Positions 8,001 to 15,613 of a stretch of 64,000 nucleotides of DNA are shown piece by piece. The stretch is taken from positions 1,074,856 through 1,138,855 of the forward strand of contig OY282374.1 of the NCBI GenBank assembly GCA_958295815.1, written 5' to 3'. A program made the translations under genes and the position numbers. Every line of letters begins with the position of its first letter. The first letter of the stretch is position 1. The notes beneath the pieces are model-generated. The model saw only the letters and a list, made by a program, of their open reading frames with translations. It ran no database searches and was not told the DNA's origin. This DNA is from Candidatus Poribacteria bacterium (lineage in GTDB: Bacteria; Poribacteria; WGA-4E; WGA-3G).

Positions 8001-9783
8001 CTGTCCTTGGACTGAACGCGACGGTTGCGAGATTCTGCGGTGCTAACACTAAGTCGGCGTCATCGAAACCTGTTACTGGTTCTGTGAAGACGACAGTGAC
8101 GTCAAATGGCTCGGACTGTGTCCCCTCAGGAACAGTAATACTGACATCCGGATCAACAATATCTATAGTAACCGGGTCGGATGTCGCCGCTGTATTTCGA
8201 TTATAAGCCGCATCTCTTGCTACGTTGGCAGCGATGCTGAAAGTGACATCGCCATTACTCGTTGGTGTAACTGTGGTTCTGTAGGTGATGTCATCTGTCG
8301 TCGTGAACGGTGAGGTAGACGCACGGGTCGTCGGGTCTAATACAAGGTCTGCCTGCTCGAAGTCTGACACCCGCTCCGTGAACTCGACACGCACCTCAAA
8401 TGGCTCGCTCTGTGGACCCGGAGGAACAATAATACTGACATCCGGATCAACAGTATCTATACCGGATCCTAAAATCGGATCAAAAGGCACTAAGTCGTCT
8501 ATATTGACTTCTACCTCCCTCTCGCGTAATTTCATCAATGTGTAGGTATTCATATTGATGTCCCAAATAGGATTTCGAGTGAGATCTACCTGTACTAATC
8601 CGTCCATAGGCAATAAATCAGGAATAACAGATATGTTATTTGACCCGAGAGCTAATATCTCCACATTATCCAGATCGGAAAGATAGCTAATATTGGAAAT
8701 GTTGTTCTGCCTGAGATCTAAGTTCTGTAGATTCGTCAAATCCTCTATAGGTGAAATATCCGTGATGCTATTGCCCCAGAGATATAAGTGCTCCAGTTCC
8801 GTCAAACTCGATAAAGTCGTTATACTCTCGATGCTATTCGCAGTGAGATTTAAGATCCTTAACTTCGTCAAACCCGAGAGATGAGTAATATTAGAGATGT
8901 TGTTCGAGGAGATATACAACTCTTCTAATTTTACCAGTCCGGAAAGATGACTAATATCAGAGATAACGTCATCCGTGGTATTGTTGTTCCCGAGAGTTAA
9001 GATTATTAACTCCGTCAAATCCGATAGCGCACTAATATCAGAAATGTTGTTCCATTGGAGATATAACAACCGTAAGCGCGTCATATCCGATAACGCACTA
9101 ATGTCCGTGATGGTATTCCGGTTGAGGTTTAATTTCTGTAAGCGCGTCATATCCGATAGCGCACTAATGTCCGTGATGGTATTCCGGTTGAGGTGTAATA
9201 TCTGTAAGCGCGTCATATCCGATAGCGCACTAATGTCCGTGATGCTGTTCTCCGAAATATTTAAGTGAGTTAACGCCGTCAAATTCGATAGGGCAGAAAT
9301 ATCACTGACATTATTTTCCTCAAGACTTATGCTCTCTATATTCCTCAAATTCGATAGGGCAGAAATATCAGAGATGTTATTCCCCCTGAGGTATAACCAG
9401 GTTAGGCGGGTTGCATACTCCAATCCCTTGAGGTTTGATATACTCCTGCCGTTTACTACACCATCGGATTCGATGGATAGTAAAGTACCGAGACTGTTTT
9501 GTGTCAGCGTCAAAGGCGGGTCCATGGCACTGAGTTCAGCTTCAACCGCTGCCCTGAGATCTGCGTCCGGCATCCACACTGACGGTGCTGGTTCTGGCGT
9601 TCTGGCGGATGTCCAGCCGTCAGGCACTACATTCTCAGGTTTAGGTGGAAAATACGAGTCTGTTATATAGTCATCTTGTGCGTCTGCGGTTGGAAGCACG
9701 ACAGCTAAGAGAAACAAAACAATAAATAGCCCACAATAGTGACTTACTTTCGTTACGTTCATGAATTTAATCATTCCTTTCAT
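5023..9783 (-). CDS. Secreted LRR / bacterial Ig-like / dockerin-like mosaic protein with FlgD-like C-terminus
   Basis: A 1586-aa extracellular protein with a signal peptide ('GLFIVLFLLAVVLPTADA'). Approximate order: LRR block 1 (60-435, SDS22-like 22-residue repeats 'ITDISALSDMTRLQ.L.L.RN'); four Ig-like repeats (445-830, 'VTVVFTEPVTGFDDADLVL'); LRR block 2 (844-1010); two more Ig-like repeats (1011-1205); LRR block 3 (1207-1365); two Ca-binding dockerin-like loops (about 1371-1431, 'DVNEDGSVDDTD', 'DVDGDDDVDADD'); and a C-terminal FlgD/T9SS-like Ig fold (1491-1586, 'NYPNPFNPETWIPY'). It is likely a surface adhesion or binding protein. Three LRRs are almost identical at DNA level. The start could also be the ATG at 9762. 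An ECF sigma gene lies upstream in the same direction. Confidence 0.85.
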   Translation of the reverse strand: MKGMIKFMNVTKVSHYCGLFIVLFLLAVVLPTADAQDDYITDSYFPPKPENVVPDGWTSARTPEPAPSVWMPDADLRAAVEAELSAMDPPLTLTQNSLGTLLSIESDGVVNGRSISNLKGLEYATRLTWLYLRGNNISDISALSNLRNIESISLEENNVSDISALSNLTALTHLNISENSITDISALSDMTRLQILHLNRNTITDISALSDMTRLQKLNLNRNTITDISALSDMTRLRLLYLQWNNISDISALSDLTELIILTLGNNNTTDDVISDISHLSGLVKLEELYISSNNISNITHLSGLTKLRILNLTANSIESITTLSSLTELEHLYLWGNSITDISPIEDLTNLQNLDLRQNNISNISYLSDLDNVEILALGSNNISVIPDLLPMDGLVQVDLTRNPIWDINMNTYTLMKLREREVEVNIDDLVPFDPILGSGIDTVDPDVSIIVPPGPQSEPFEVRVEFTERVSDFEQADLVLDPTTRASTSPFTTTDDITYRTTVTPTSNGDVTFSIAANVARDAAYNRNTAATSDPVTIDIVDPDVSITVPEGTQSEPFDVTVVFTEPVTGFDDADLVLAPQNLATVAFSPRTGESATTYTATITPVIDGDITFSVDAGVATDTAGNENTATTRTWTVPVDVPEPEVSITVPSGIQNEPFNVTVVFTQIVSDFDQDDVDLGGTPATITEWTPDPTNAMRYDAIVTPTNTTPGEVTIDVSAGVVTNAIGTPNDAAPSQTVSVDLPPNVSITVLPDVQNAAFEATVVFTDAVSGFDEPELVLGGDAIASITSFTTTDNTTYRAEITPTSSGEVTFDIAAGVATDNTANLENTAASQLAVTIDLFVEIPDRNLLRALRNTLDLDANASVTESQMASLTTLRYVGTNRRWSYRIQDLSGLEYATNLESLTLQGNRISDPTPIANLTNLTTLSISKNYIKSISFLTNLTNLEDLFLWSNKLEHISGGVFENLTALRILSLRKNPIINLAANRETRDTLQQRPDLDLRIDRFVDDETAPNVEISTPSGTQNAAFEVTFTFTEPVFGFEAADVALDGVAAEITDPQPDSTDEKIYTVTITPTDTLSGNITIDIPEDAVTDESDNGNAAATTQTVAVDLPPQVSFNIPSKPQYGAFKVKIIFSEPVTGFVKEDIVLGGTATAEITSFTSTDQKKFDVSINTISKGDLTISVPAGVATDGTNGNIAATSDPVDVDLNFVIEFTDANLAREIRHTLDLDADEDITKIQMLRLIRYDSRSPNHEKISDLSGLEHATNVTRLNFSGNSITDFTALEALPKLTRLTLSSNGITDITELVNLTNLTYVNLRFNQITDVSPLETMTGLEGISISGNPFLDTSPLYRLLYNPQSSLNYVDISISQYPPWDVNEDGSVDDTDSGLVTAAIGQTGADIVNPRTDVDGDDDVDADDLLLVTENIDETTPAPLGTGNIVNLLDPEALETLDRDVIKIQLQILHANSDGSAKYLRAIALLESILGASRPKETTLLANYPNPFNPETWIPYHLANASKVHITIYDVGGTVIRQLDLGHQSEGYYINQSRAAYWDGRNNAGERVASGIYFYQFEADNVSLLRKMIILK
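9064..9250 (-). repeat. Near-identical 66-bp tandem repeats inside LRR coding sequence
   Basis: Three consecutive 66-bp units (one 22-aa LRR each) are nearly identical, sharing for example CGCGTCATATCCGATAGCGC on the plus strand. The high DNA identity indicates recent tandem duplication of one LRR unit. Confidence 0.75.
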
Positions 9784-9859
9784 GTTTCTTAATCTCGATT
9801 GTTTGCCCTATCCAACTGGAAAAGTGTATAGGGCGGAATCACAACGAGAAAAAAAGAAA

Positions 9860-9884
9860 TTAATCTATAATAATTATAGATTAA
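9860..9884. promoter_or_regulatory. Perfect 25-nt palindrome, possible operator
   Basis: TTAATCTATAAT and ATTATAGATTAA flank a single central A. It lies about 75 nt upstream of the LRR gene start. A dimeric regulator site is possible, as is a weak hairpin. No T-run follows on either strand, which argues against a terminator. Confidence 0.45.
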
Positions 9885-9973
9885 CAAATTGATTCGCGTA
9901 AAAATGTGTTAATTTACCAGAAACGCATAATTAGCGAATAAAATATGTGATTTCAGGACTCATCAATCTTTCT

Positions 9974-10003
9974 GTTTACTTAAGAATCAACATTTAAGTA
10001 AAC
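9974..10003. promoter_or_regulatory. Inverted repeat GTTTACTTAA/TTAAGTAAAC
   Basis: Two perfect 10-nt arms are separated by 10 nt. It lies between the ECF sigma gene and the LRR gene. Function is unknown; an operator or transcript hairpin is possible. Confidence 0.4.
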
Positions 10004-10142
10004 GCTTATTTGATAGTCGTCACTAATTAGGACACAATTATGAGCAGTAAAACGTGCATTTCTTACAAAAAAATATTGAGCAACTATGACTTTAATCATT
10101 CAGAGAAGCAGTATCGAACTTGCGGTGATGCCAACTAATCCT

Positions 10143-10706
10143 TTAAGTTTGGTGGCTATGATCTTCTTGTAAACGTTTTCGGGCACGTTGGAGTCGGCTC
10201 GTAATTGTGTTTACAGACACACCTAAGAATTTGCCGATCTCTTTTGTGTTCATTTCACTGAGATAGTAGAGTGTCATTACCGTCTTCTCACTCTTTGGTA
10301 GTTTTTCCAAAAGTTTTTTCACGCGTTGATAGCTATGTTCTGTTGCCTCTCTCTCGCGTTGCTCTAATTCATAATAAGTGTAAGAGGACGCTTCTATTTC
10401 ACTCTGGGGTATCTCCTCCAGCGATTGCATCTCGGATTTTTTCCTTTGAATCCAGTTAATGCAGATTCGATTTGCGATGGTATACAGCCATCGTGTAAAC
10501 TGACTCAGATCCTTGAGGGTGGAAAGGTTTTCATAAGCTTTGAGGAAAGTGTCTTGGGTAAGTTCCTCAGCGAAGTGATAATCGTCAATCTTTCGCCACA
10601 CGAACGCGTGGATACCTTTCTGATGTTTTTGAACTAAGATGTTGAAGGCTGTATTATCACCAGCTAAAACATCCTTAATCAGTTGAAGCTCATTTTTTCT
10701 TTCCAT
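10143..10706 (-). CDS. RNA polymerase ECF-type sigma factor
   Basis: A 187-aa sigma factor of the ECF type. Region 2 is clear ('FVWRKIDDYHFAEELTQDTFLKAYENLSTL', with 'RWLYTIANRICINWIQRKK' for -10 recognition). Region 4 is the C-terminal helix-turn-helix 'LPKSEKTVMTLYYLSEMNTKEIGKFLGVSVNTITSRLQRARKRLQ'-like segment. The ATG at 10706 was preferred (MERKNEL...) with AGGA 12 nt upstream; a GTG at 10730 would add eight residues. No anti-sigma gene is adjacent. The next gene downstream in the same direction is the large LRR protein, a plausible target. A perfect sigma-54 promoter sits upstream (10916-10933). Confidence 0.9.
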   Translation of the reverse strand: MERKNELQLIKDVLAGDNTAFNILVQKHQKGIHAFVWRKIDDYHFAEELTQDTFLKAYENLSTLKDLSQFTRWLYTIANRICINWIQRKKSEMQSLEEIPQSEIEASSYTYYELEQREREATEHSYQRVKKLLEKLPKSEKTVMTLYYLSEMNTKEIGKFLGVSVNTITSRLQRARKRLQEDHSHQT

Positions 10707-10861
10707 GTAACAGTTAATTCCTAATAACACGTGATGCTAATGCGCAAAATTGTTCTACACCACAAAGCTTGTATTTCTGAAGGGACTAAATAGTAGGTTT
10801 TCTAACCAGTTTCCCACTCGTTAGTAGGAAGGGAGGCAGTTACAATGTGTAAATCATTCTG

Positions 10862-10903
10862 AACCATTATAATTAAACATAATAAAATAAAATTATAATG
10901 GTT
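10862..10903. promoter_or_regulatory. 13-nt inverted repeat in ECF sigma leader
   Basis: AACCATTATAATT and its exact complement AATTATAATGGTT are separated by 16 nt. With transcription from the sigma-54 promoter at 10916-10933, this repeat overlaps or immediately follows the start site. It could act as an operator or as a 5' leader hairpin. Confidence 0.45.
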
Positions 10904-10915
10904 TTAAATGATGTT

Positions 10916-10933
10916 TAGCAAGTTTCGTGCCAA
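10916..10933 (-). promoter_or_regulatory. Sigma-54 (-24/-12) promoter for ECF sigma gene
   Basis: The minus strand reads TTGGCACGAAACTTGCTA, an exact match to the sigma-54 consensus YTGGCACGRNNNTTGCW, with GG and GC separated by 10 nt. The predicted start is near 10905, about 200 nt upstream of the ECF sigma factor start codon. Confidence 0.75.
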
Positions 10934-11398
10934 TTCTGCTTAAAAAGGGCAATATTTACCTTATATCCCTAAAATACTGAGCACATTTTGAATCATAAAA
11001 CTCAGATGACGACTAAGTTTGTCAAAAAGATCGCACGGTCTGCCTTTTTCAAAAAAACTGTCTCGCTGAATGGATAAAAATCTCTTTCTAATCCTTTTTT
11101 TTCGTTAAATAAGCAAAATTTGTAACATAATTCACAAGAATTGAAAAAACTGCGCAAAAATTGACTTTTCTATTATTTCTGTCAGGTTAGAAAAGTTAGA
11201 AAGTATAGGTTTATGAAAAAAAGGTGTGGGTTTATGGGAGAAAGGAGAGAATGCTATAACGTAGCGGTGAGTTTTACCTCAAGCTGCATCAGAGAGGAGT
11301 TGATGGACTGCGACTCGATAAAAGCTTCGGACGGGATGGGTAGCGTTGGATTGTGCGGATATAGGTAAATAAGTGTTGGCATTATACCTACACTGAGA

Positions 11399-11457
11399 AG
11401 GGCAGTACCTACGGCTATAATAATGGACAACGTGTCGAGAAACAGTAGGACTGCCCT
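11399..11457. repeat. Bulged hairpin downstream of SDR gene
   Basis: AGGGCAGT (11399-11406), a one-base bulge and CCTAC pair with GTAGG (11445-11449) and ACTGCCCT (11450-11457) around a 32-nt loop. It lies just beyond the stop of the SDR gene. On the plus strand GCTTTT follows, but the adjacent gene is on the minus strand, so a terminator role is unclear. The GTAGG element links it to the other dispersed palindromes. Confidence 0.35.
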
Positions 11458-11473
11458 GCTTTTATCAGAGATA

Positions 11474-12235
11474 TTAATCGTCTAATTCAACGATTTCACC
11501 TGTCATGTTGCGATGCATTGTCGGGCGGATAACTAACTCTGGAATGTTGCTCCGCTGTGGCAGCGTCGCGATGAGAAGAATCGCCGCTGAGGTTTCGTCA
11601 ACACCTACCATTGTTGCGCGGGCATCAGCGTCGGGTGGAACCGGACGATTGTCCAAAATCGGTGTTGCGACTTCACCAGGGACCACCACGCTTGCGCGGA
11701 TGCCGGTGTTCCGCAAATCGGCATTAAGGAATTCGGTGAAGTTGATAACGCCTGACTTCGCTGCGCCGTAAGCGAAGCCGCTAAACGGACCCGGAGTAAC
11801 CGCCGCGAGCGATGAAATATTGATAATCGTTCCTGATTTTGCATCCAACATCGCTGGGACTACCGCCTTCGTACAGTAAAACGTGCCAATCAGATTTGAA
11901 TCAATCACAGCGCGCATTTCTTCGGGCGGTGTGTTCAGAAGTCGCCGATGATGTGAACTGTGTCCAGCATTGTTGACAAGCACATCGATCCGTCCGAATT
12001 GGTTAAGCACATCCGTAACCATCTGTTCAACAGCACCATAGTCAGCCACATCAAGCGCGTAGCTGACGGCTGTTCCTCCGGCTGCTGAAACTTCAGACTT
12101 GACGGACTCTAATTTCGATGCTGTTCTACCGATAACGACGACTGTCGCCCCTTCTTCTGCCATTGTGAGCGCAGCACCGCGACCAATACCACTTCCGCCT
12201 CCAGTAATGATACATACATGATCCTTTAAACGCAT
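11474..12235 (-). CDS. Short-chain dehydrogenase/reductase (SDR)
   Basis: A 253-aa classical SDR. The NAD(P)-binding motif 'TGGGSGIGRG' is at the N-terminus, 'NNAG' near residue 90, the catalytic Ser in 'INISSLAA' and the Tyr-x3-Lys in 'YGAAK'. It catalyses NAD(P)-dependent oxidation or reduction of an alcohol/carbonyl; the substrate is unknown. It starts 2 nt after the stop of the upstream PhyH gene, so the two are almost certainly co-transcribed. This suggests hydroxylation by PhyH followed by oxidation of the alcohol. Confidence 0.9.
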   Translation of the reverse strand: MRLKDHVCIITGGGSGIGRGAALTMAEEGATVVVIGRTASKLESVKSEVSAAGGTAVSYALDVADYGAVEQMVTDVLNQFGRIDVLVNNAGHSSHHRRLLNTPPEEMRAVIDSNLIGTFYCTKAVVPAMLDAKSGTIINISSLAAVTPGPFSGFAYGAAKSGVINFTEFLNADLRNTGIRASVVVPGEVATPILDNRPVPPDADARATMVGVDETSAAILLIATLPQRSNIPELVIRPTMHRNMTGEIVELDD

Positions 12236-12237
12236 TA

Positions 12238-13068
12238 TTAACCTCCATTAGGTAGGACGGGTTTTACTGCCGCCTTTATCTCTTTTGATAATGATTCTAA
12301 CTCGTACTGTGCATCCGAGATTTTATCACGATGTTCATCGAAAGGATAGCCACCTTTTCCAGTTTCATTGAAATACGCACTTAATTGATAGCGTTGAAAA
12401 ATGTTCATCCGCGGATAGTCCTCTGTCCATGGACTCGCATCGTGAAGTAAGTTCGTCGAAAAGATTGCCACGTCACCTGCCGTCATCGGTAAAGTAATCG
12501 AAGTGGGTGGATCGTGCCTCACCGGTAAATTTGTTGGGGTCTGAAACAGAGATTTATGACTACCCGGGACGAGGCAAAAGCCGGTACCGGGTGGTACATC
12601 TACTAAAGCAACCCACGTCGCAATGTGACTACAATAGATATGACCAGAGGCGGCTTGATAATCGTTGTGTGGATTGCGGAACCCCAGTGGAAATTTAAAC
12701 CCGCTGTCATCACGATGGAAGTGTTGTGCCGCATCATGCTTCGTCATCATGGTGAAATTACAGTGAAATAGGCGGGGGGCATTCATTGTTAACCCCGCGA
12801 CGACCCGCATAATGTCCGGATTCATCGCGAGACCTTCAAAGAGATGATGCCCGTATTGGATATGTCCGATGTGTGTTTTGCAAGGCTCTTGCCGCCCGCG
12901 GTCGAGCGGTGGCGGGATATCGGCTTCATCGATTGTTAACCAATGCTGAAGCACCTTCACCATTTCCTCGATCTCATTCTTCGGAATAACATTCCTTAAA
13001 ACAAGAAACCCATGTAAATCGAAGTACCACTTCTCCTCTTCGGTCAAAGTGGAATGGATGGTATGCAT
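12238..13068 (-). CDS. Phytanoyl-CoA dioxygenase (PhyH) family protein
   Basis: A 276-aa Fe(II)/2-oxoglutarate oxygenase. The HxD pair is in 'AAQHFHRDDSGFKFPLGF' and the distal His and Arg in 'FSTNLLHDASPWTEDYPRMN'. The N-terminus 'WYFDLHGFLVLRNVIPKNEIEEM' is typical of PhyH proteins. No signal peptide is present. It is the first gene of a two-gene operon with the SDR (2-nt gap). Sequence divergence from the PhyH at 2699-3514 implies a different substrate. Confidence 0.85.
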   Translation of the reverse strand: MHTIHSTLTEEEKWYFDLHGFLVLRNVIPKNEIEEMVKVLQHWLTIDEADIPPPLDRGRQEPCKTHIGHIQYGHHLFEGLAMNPDIMRVVAGLTMNAPRLFHCNFTMMTKHDAAQHFHRDDSGFKFPLGFRNPHNDYQAASGHIYCSHIATWVALVDVPPGTGFCLVPGSHKSLFQTPTNLPVRHDPPTSITLPMTAGDVAIFSTNLLHDASPWTEDYPRMNIFQRYQLSAYFNETGKGGYPFDEHRDKISDAQYELESLSKEIKAAVKPVLPNGG

Positions 13069-13303
13069 TAAATTCCTCTCCGCAGTTTCTGTGTGTTAAA
13101 AATACAGATTACCAGAATTTCCTAAAATATTCAAGACTCCGCTGCGACGTGAGCGGTTCATTCAGTTTTAAGATATAGATTTACTTATCTGAATGATTCC
13201 TGTTGATGGATGCCCAAACTTGTTTGGGTTGACGCGCATGTCCTGAAAATAGCCCACTATGGTAAAGCCTACAAACAAATAGACACAAAACGCCTCACCG
13301 CCG

Positions 13304-13328
13304 CTGGCGAGGTTTCTAACCTCGCCAG
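13304..13328. repeat. Palindromic repeat CTGGCGAGGTT/AACCTCGCCAG
   Basis: A perfect 11-bp stem with loop TCT. The inner GGCGAGGTT...AACCTCGCC arms recur at 43349-43370 and 49312-49332. It lies in the region upstream of the aldolase gene. Confidence 0.65.
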
Positions 13329-13390
13329 TGCTAATGTCCGATTAATTCTAAAATCTACCATAAATGACCCTAAAAATGGTTTTGAAACGC

Positions 13391-13418
13391 TTGACAAAAA
13401 TCTGCAAACACCTATAAT
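13391..13418 (+). promoter_or_regulatory. Sigma-70 promoter for the aldolase gene
   Basis: TTGACA (13391-13396) and TATAAT (13413-13418), both exact consensus hexamers, are separated by 16 nt. They lie about 45 nt upstream of the GTG start at 13459, which supports that start over longer in-frame extensions. Confidence 0.75.
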
Positions 13419-13458
13419 AGACATCATAACCCGATTGAACACCCACGGAGGTCTCACA

Positions 13459-14124
13459 GTGTCCTTAAAACAACGTATTCATAATAAAGAAGCGGTTAAT
13501 ATCGCGTCTGGTGTCTCGTTCGGTTGCACCCGCGACGAGATGGAAGCAGTTCTTGGTCAAGGCAACTACGATTTGATCGGTACCGATCATCAGCACGCAC
13601 CCGCGAACGAAGACGAACTCGTTGAATTTTGCGCGATGGCGAGCGAATTTGATGTCGGTGTGCAGCTTCGCATTAAACATACCCGCAACGCGTATCTTAT
13701 AGGCAACCTATTGGATCTTGGTCCCCTTGCTATTGTCGTGCCACAAGTCGAGAGCGTCGAAACAGTAGACGAAGCAATTGATTTCTTCTACTATCCTCAG
13801 ATGGGAAAACGGAGTTGGGGTCCGAGCAGCGGTTATGGGATAAAAGGCGGTATGGATCGTCTTGAGTATGCCGAGTGGTGGAACAACACCGGTATTCTTA
13901 TCTTGCAGATTGAATCTGTTGATGCCGTGATTAACGTCAGCAAATTCGCGAAACCTGGCGTAGACATGGTAACCTTCGGCGAAAATGACCTGAATTTTAG
14001 TATAGAGTCGTATCCGAGTTCGCCATTCCAAAACCTTCAAGAGTGCATTGCGCATGTAGAAGCTCAGTTAGCGGATACGCACGTCAAAGTAGGTGCTGGA
14101 AGTTCTCCTTCAGGTTCACTGTAG
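13459..14124 (+). CDS. HpcH/HpaI-type class II aldolase family protein
   Basis: A 221-aa protein of the HpcH/HpaI aldolase/citrate-lyase fold (2-keto-3-deoxy-acid aldolases). Typical elements are 'YDLIGTDHQHAP', 'QLRIKHT' with the family Arg, 'AIVVPQVESVETVDEAIDFFYYPQMGKRSWG' split around the Mg-binding Glu, and 'ILQIES...VDMVTFGENDL'. The GTG start is chosen because GGAGGT lies 6 nt upstream and a consensus promoter lies inside the longer upstream frame. Such enzymes cleave or condense hydroxy-keto acids with pyruvate. The neighbouring Gfo/Idh/MocA gene suggests sugar-acid catabolism. Confidence 0.85.
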   Translation: MSLKQRIHNKEAVNIASGVSFGCTRDEMEAVLGQGNYDLIGTDHQHAPANEDELVEFCAMASEFDVGVQLRIKHTRNAYLIGNLLDLGPLAIVVPQVESVETVDEAIDFFYYPQMGKRSWGPSSGYGIKGGMDRLEYAEWWNNTGILILQIESVDAVINVSKFAKPGVDMVTFGENDLNFSIESYPSSPFQNLQECIAHVEAQLADTHVKVGAGSSPSGSL

Positions 14125-14142
14125 GGAAACTCCGAATCGTGA
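14121..14142 (+). repeat. Degenerate GTAGG-associated repeat after aldolase stop
   Basis: TGTAGGGAAACTCCGAATCG overlaps the TAG stop of the aldolase gene. It keeps the CTCCGAATC core seen at 3691 and 37894, but the left arm of the hairpin is degraded. Confidence 0.3.
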
Positions 14143-14233
14143 TTGATGCCTTATCTTGAGGGTGGTGGATTTCTTTACTAAGGCACACATACCAGAGTTT
14201 GCTGTTAGAAGAGTGCCACAAAGGAGCATTAGA

Positions 14234-15475
14234 ATGTCAAAACGGATTAAAATTGGACTTATTGGATGTGGGATGATATCCGGCTCGCACGTCAACGGGT
14301 ATCTCGCGCATCCGCAGCACGCCGAAATCGTTGCTGTTTGTGATACAGTAGAAGCGAATGTCCAGCGGCGACACGCGGAAGTCCTTTCCGGTGCAGCGTC
14401 CCGCGCCGAATCTGCAGCCGCCGATGCAAAGAAAGCAGAAACCTCAGAAGCGCGCGAGCAATTGCAAACTGACGCGGCACTTTGGGCAGAATATAAGGAC
14501 AACGGGGTCAAAATCTTCAGTGACTACAACGAAATGTTAAGGGAATGCGATTTAGACGCTGTGAGTCTTGCAACACCGCCGTTTGTCCATGAGGGTCCCA
14601 CCGTTGCAGCTGCACAAGCTGGAAAGCACGTCTTCTGCGAAAAGCCGATGGCGCGTACAGCAACTGAAGCGAAAAACATGCGCGATGCCTGCCATGCTGC
14701 TGGTGTTAAACTCGCATACCAAAGCGGTGGCACGTGTCTTGACTCAACGAGTTACGCCATTCGGGACTACGTTACTTCTGGGAAGCTCGGCGATGTTTAC
14801 TACGGTAGGCTTACCAGTTACCGTGTCCGTGGCAGACCCAATGTGGATATGTTCGGCTACGGCAGGTGGTTCCTCGATTCCAAGTATAGCGGCGGCGGTA
14901 CCATATATGACACAGGTGTGTACCTCATAAACCGTTCTCTCTATCTACTCGGTTCCCCGCAACCTGCCACGATCAGCGGTATCGCTTATCGCGGGATGCT
15001 TCCTGAATATACGGGAGACGAGATTAACGATGTTGAAGAACACGCATCCGTCTTTGTCCGATTCACGAACGGTATGTCCTTCACGTTTGAAAATGGCTGG
15101 TCGAGCAATATGGCGGGGCAACCACAAGGCATTTTCATCTTCGGTTCTGAAGGTTCGTTTAGTAACGATAAGCTTTTCCTTGAAGAGGGGACGTGGGATA
15201 CCGACGATCAAGGCAATCGGAGGCGTTACCAAGGGGAACTCGTTGAAACGCCGTTGGAGTTGCCAGATAAGTCTTTCCCGGATAAGTTCCGTGATTTTCT
15301 TGATGCCTGTAATAGCGATGCCCAACCTGTCAGCAACGCGGATATCGGTTTGAACGTTACAGAGATTATGAGCGGCGCGCTCTTATCTGCGAAACTCGGT
15401 CGCGAAATCAGCGTCGAAGAGCTTTATGAGATAGAGGCACTTCGCTCTGAACCGACGCCAGGATGGCCCATTTGA
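14234..15475 (+). CDS. Gfo/Idh/MocA family oxidoreductase
   Basis: A 413-aa NAD(P)-dependent dehydrogenase. The Rossmann motif is 'KIGLIGCGMISGSHVNGYL', and the family 'CEKPMARTATEAKNM' motif carries the conserved Lys-Pro. The ATG at 14234 has AAGGAG 8 nt upstream and replaces a longer frame beginning at 14156. A helical Ala/Glu-rich insertion of about 45 residues follows the first beta-alpha-beta unit (residues about 40-85), longer than usual for the family. The C-terminal half is the beta-sheet GFO_IDH_MocA_C domain. It probably oxidises a sugar or inositol derivative. Confidence 0.85.
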   Translation: MSKRIKIGLIGCGMISGSHVNGYLAHPQHAEIVAVCDTVEANVQRRHAEVLSGAASRAESAAADAKKAETSEAREQLQTDAALWAEYKDNGVKIFSDYNEMLRECDLDAVSLATPPFVHEGPTVAAAQAGKHVFCEKPMARTATEAKNMRDACHAAGVKLAYQSGGTCLDSTSYAIRDYVTSGKLGDVYYGRLTSYRVRGRPNVDMFGYGRWFLDSKYSGGGTIYDTGVYLINRSLYLLGSPQPATISGIAYRGMLPEYTGDEINDVEEHASVFVRFTNGMSFTFENGWSSNMAGQPQGIFIFGSEGSFSNDKLFLEEGTWDTDDQGNRRRYQGELVETPLELPDKSFPDKFRDFLDACNSDAQPVSNADIGLNVTEIMSGALLSAKLGREISVEELYEIEALRSEPTPGWPI

Positions 15476-15502
15476 TAGGGGCTTGTTCGGTGAATTTAAA
15501 GA

Positions 15503-15532
15503 TTGACGAATATCCTCTATTTGAGGTATGCT
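15503..15532 (+). promoter_or_regulatory. Putative sigma-70 promoter of molybdoenzyme operon
   Basis: TTGACG (15503-15508) and TATGCT (15527-15532) are 18 nt apart, about 80 nt upstream of the FAD-subunit start. Each hexamer is close to consensus. Confidence 0.45.
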
Positions 15533-15613
15533 TTATATGTCGTCAGATTTCGAGATTCAAAAAAATACAAGCGGATGTTCTATCCTAAAGAAATATGAAA
15601 TGGAGGATTGAAT

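Larger units (their letters stand above)
9784..10142. other. Intergenic AT-rich region between ECF sigma gene and LRR gene
   Basis: No coding sequence is visible. Two long AT-rich palindromes (9860-9884 and 9974-10003) lie upstream of the LRR gene on the minus strand and are described separately. Confidence 0.5.
10731..11473. other. 743-nt intergenic region with sigma-54 promoter and hairpins
   Basis: No convincing gene is present. The region is AT-rich and contains a 13-nt inverted repeat (10862-10903), a perfect -24/-12 promoter on the minus strand (10916-10933) and a large bulged hairpin at the right end (11399-11457). A 44-codon plus-strand frame at 11234-11368 lacks a ribosome-binding site and is not called. 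Confidence 0.5.

Noticed and set aside
9064..9250. CRISPR-like regular repeats
   Set aside because: The 66-bp repeats are in-frame LRR coding units without spacers.
11161..11190. Promoter starting TTGACT in the large spacer
   Set aside because: No acceptable -10 hexamer at 16-18 nt and no gene downstream on the plus strand.
11234..11368. 44-codon ORF on the plus strand in the 743-nt spacer
   Set aside because: No SD, no recognisable similarity, and composition like the surrounding non-coding DNA.
13210..13458. Longer N-terminus for the aldolase
   Set aside because: The extension crosses a palindromic repeat and a consensus promoter; GTG 13459 has a proper SD.
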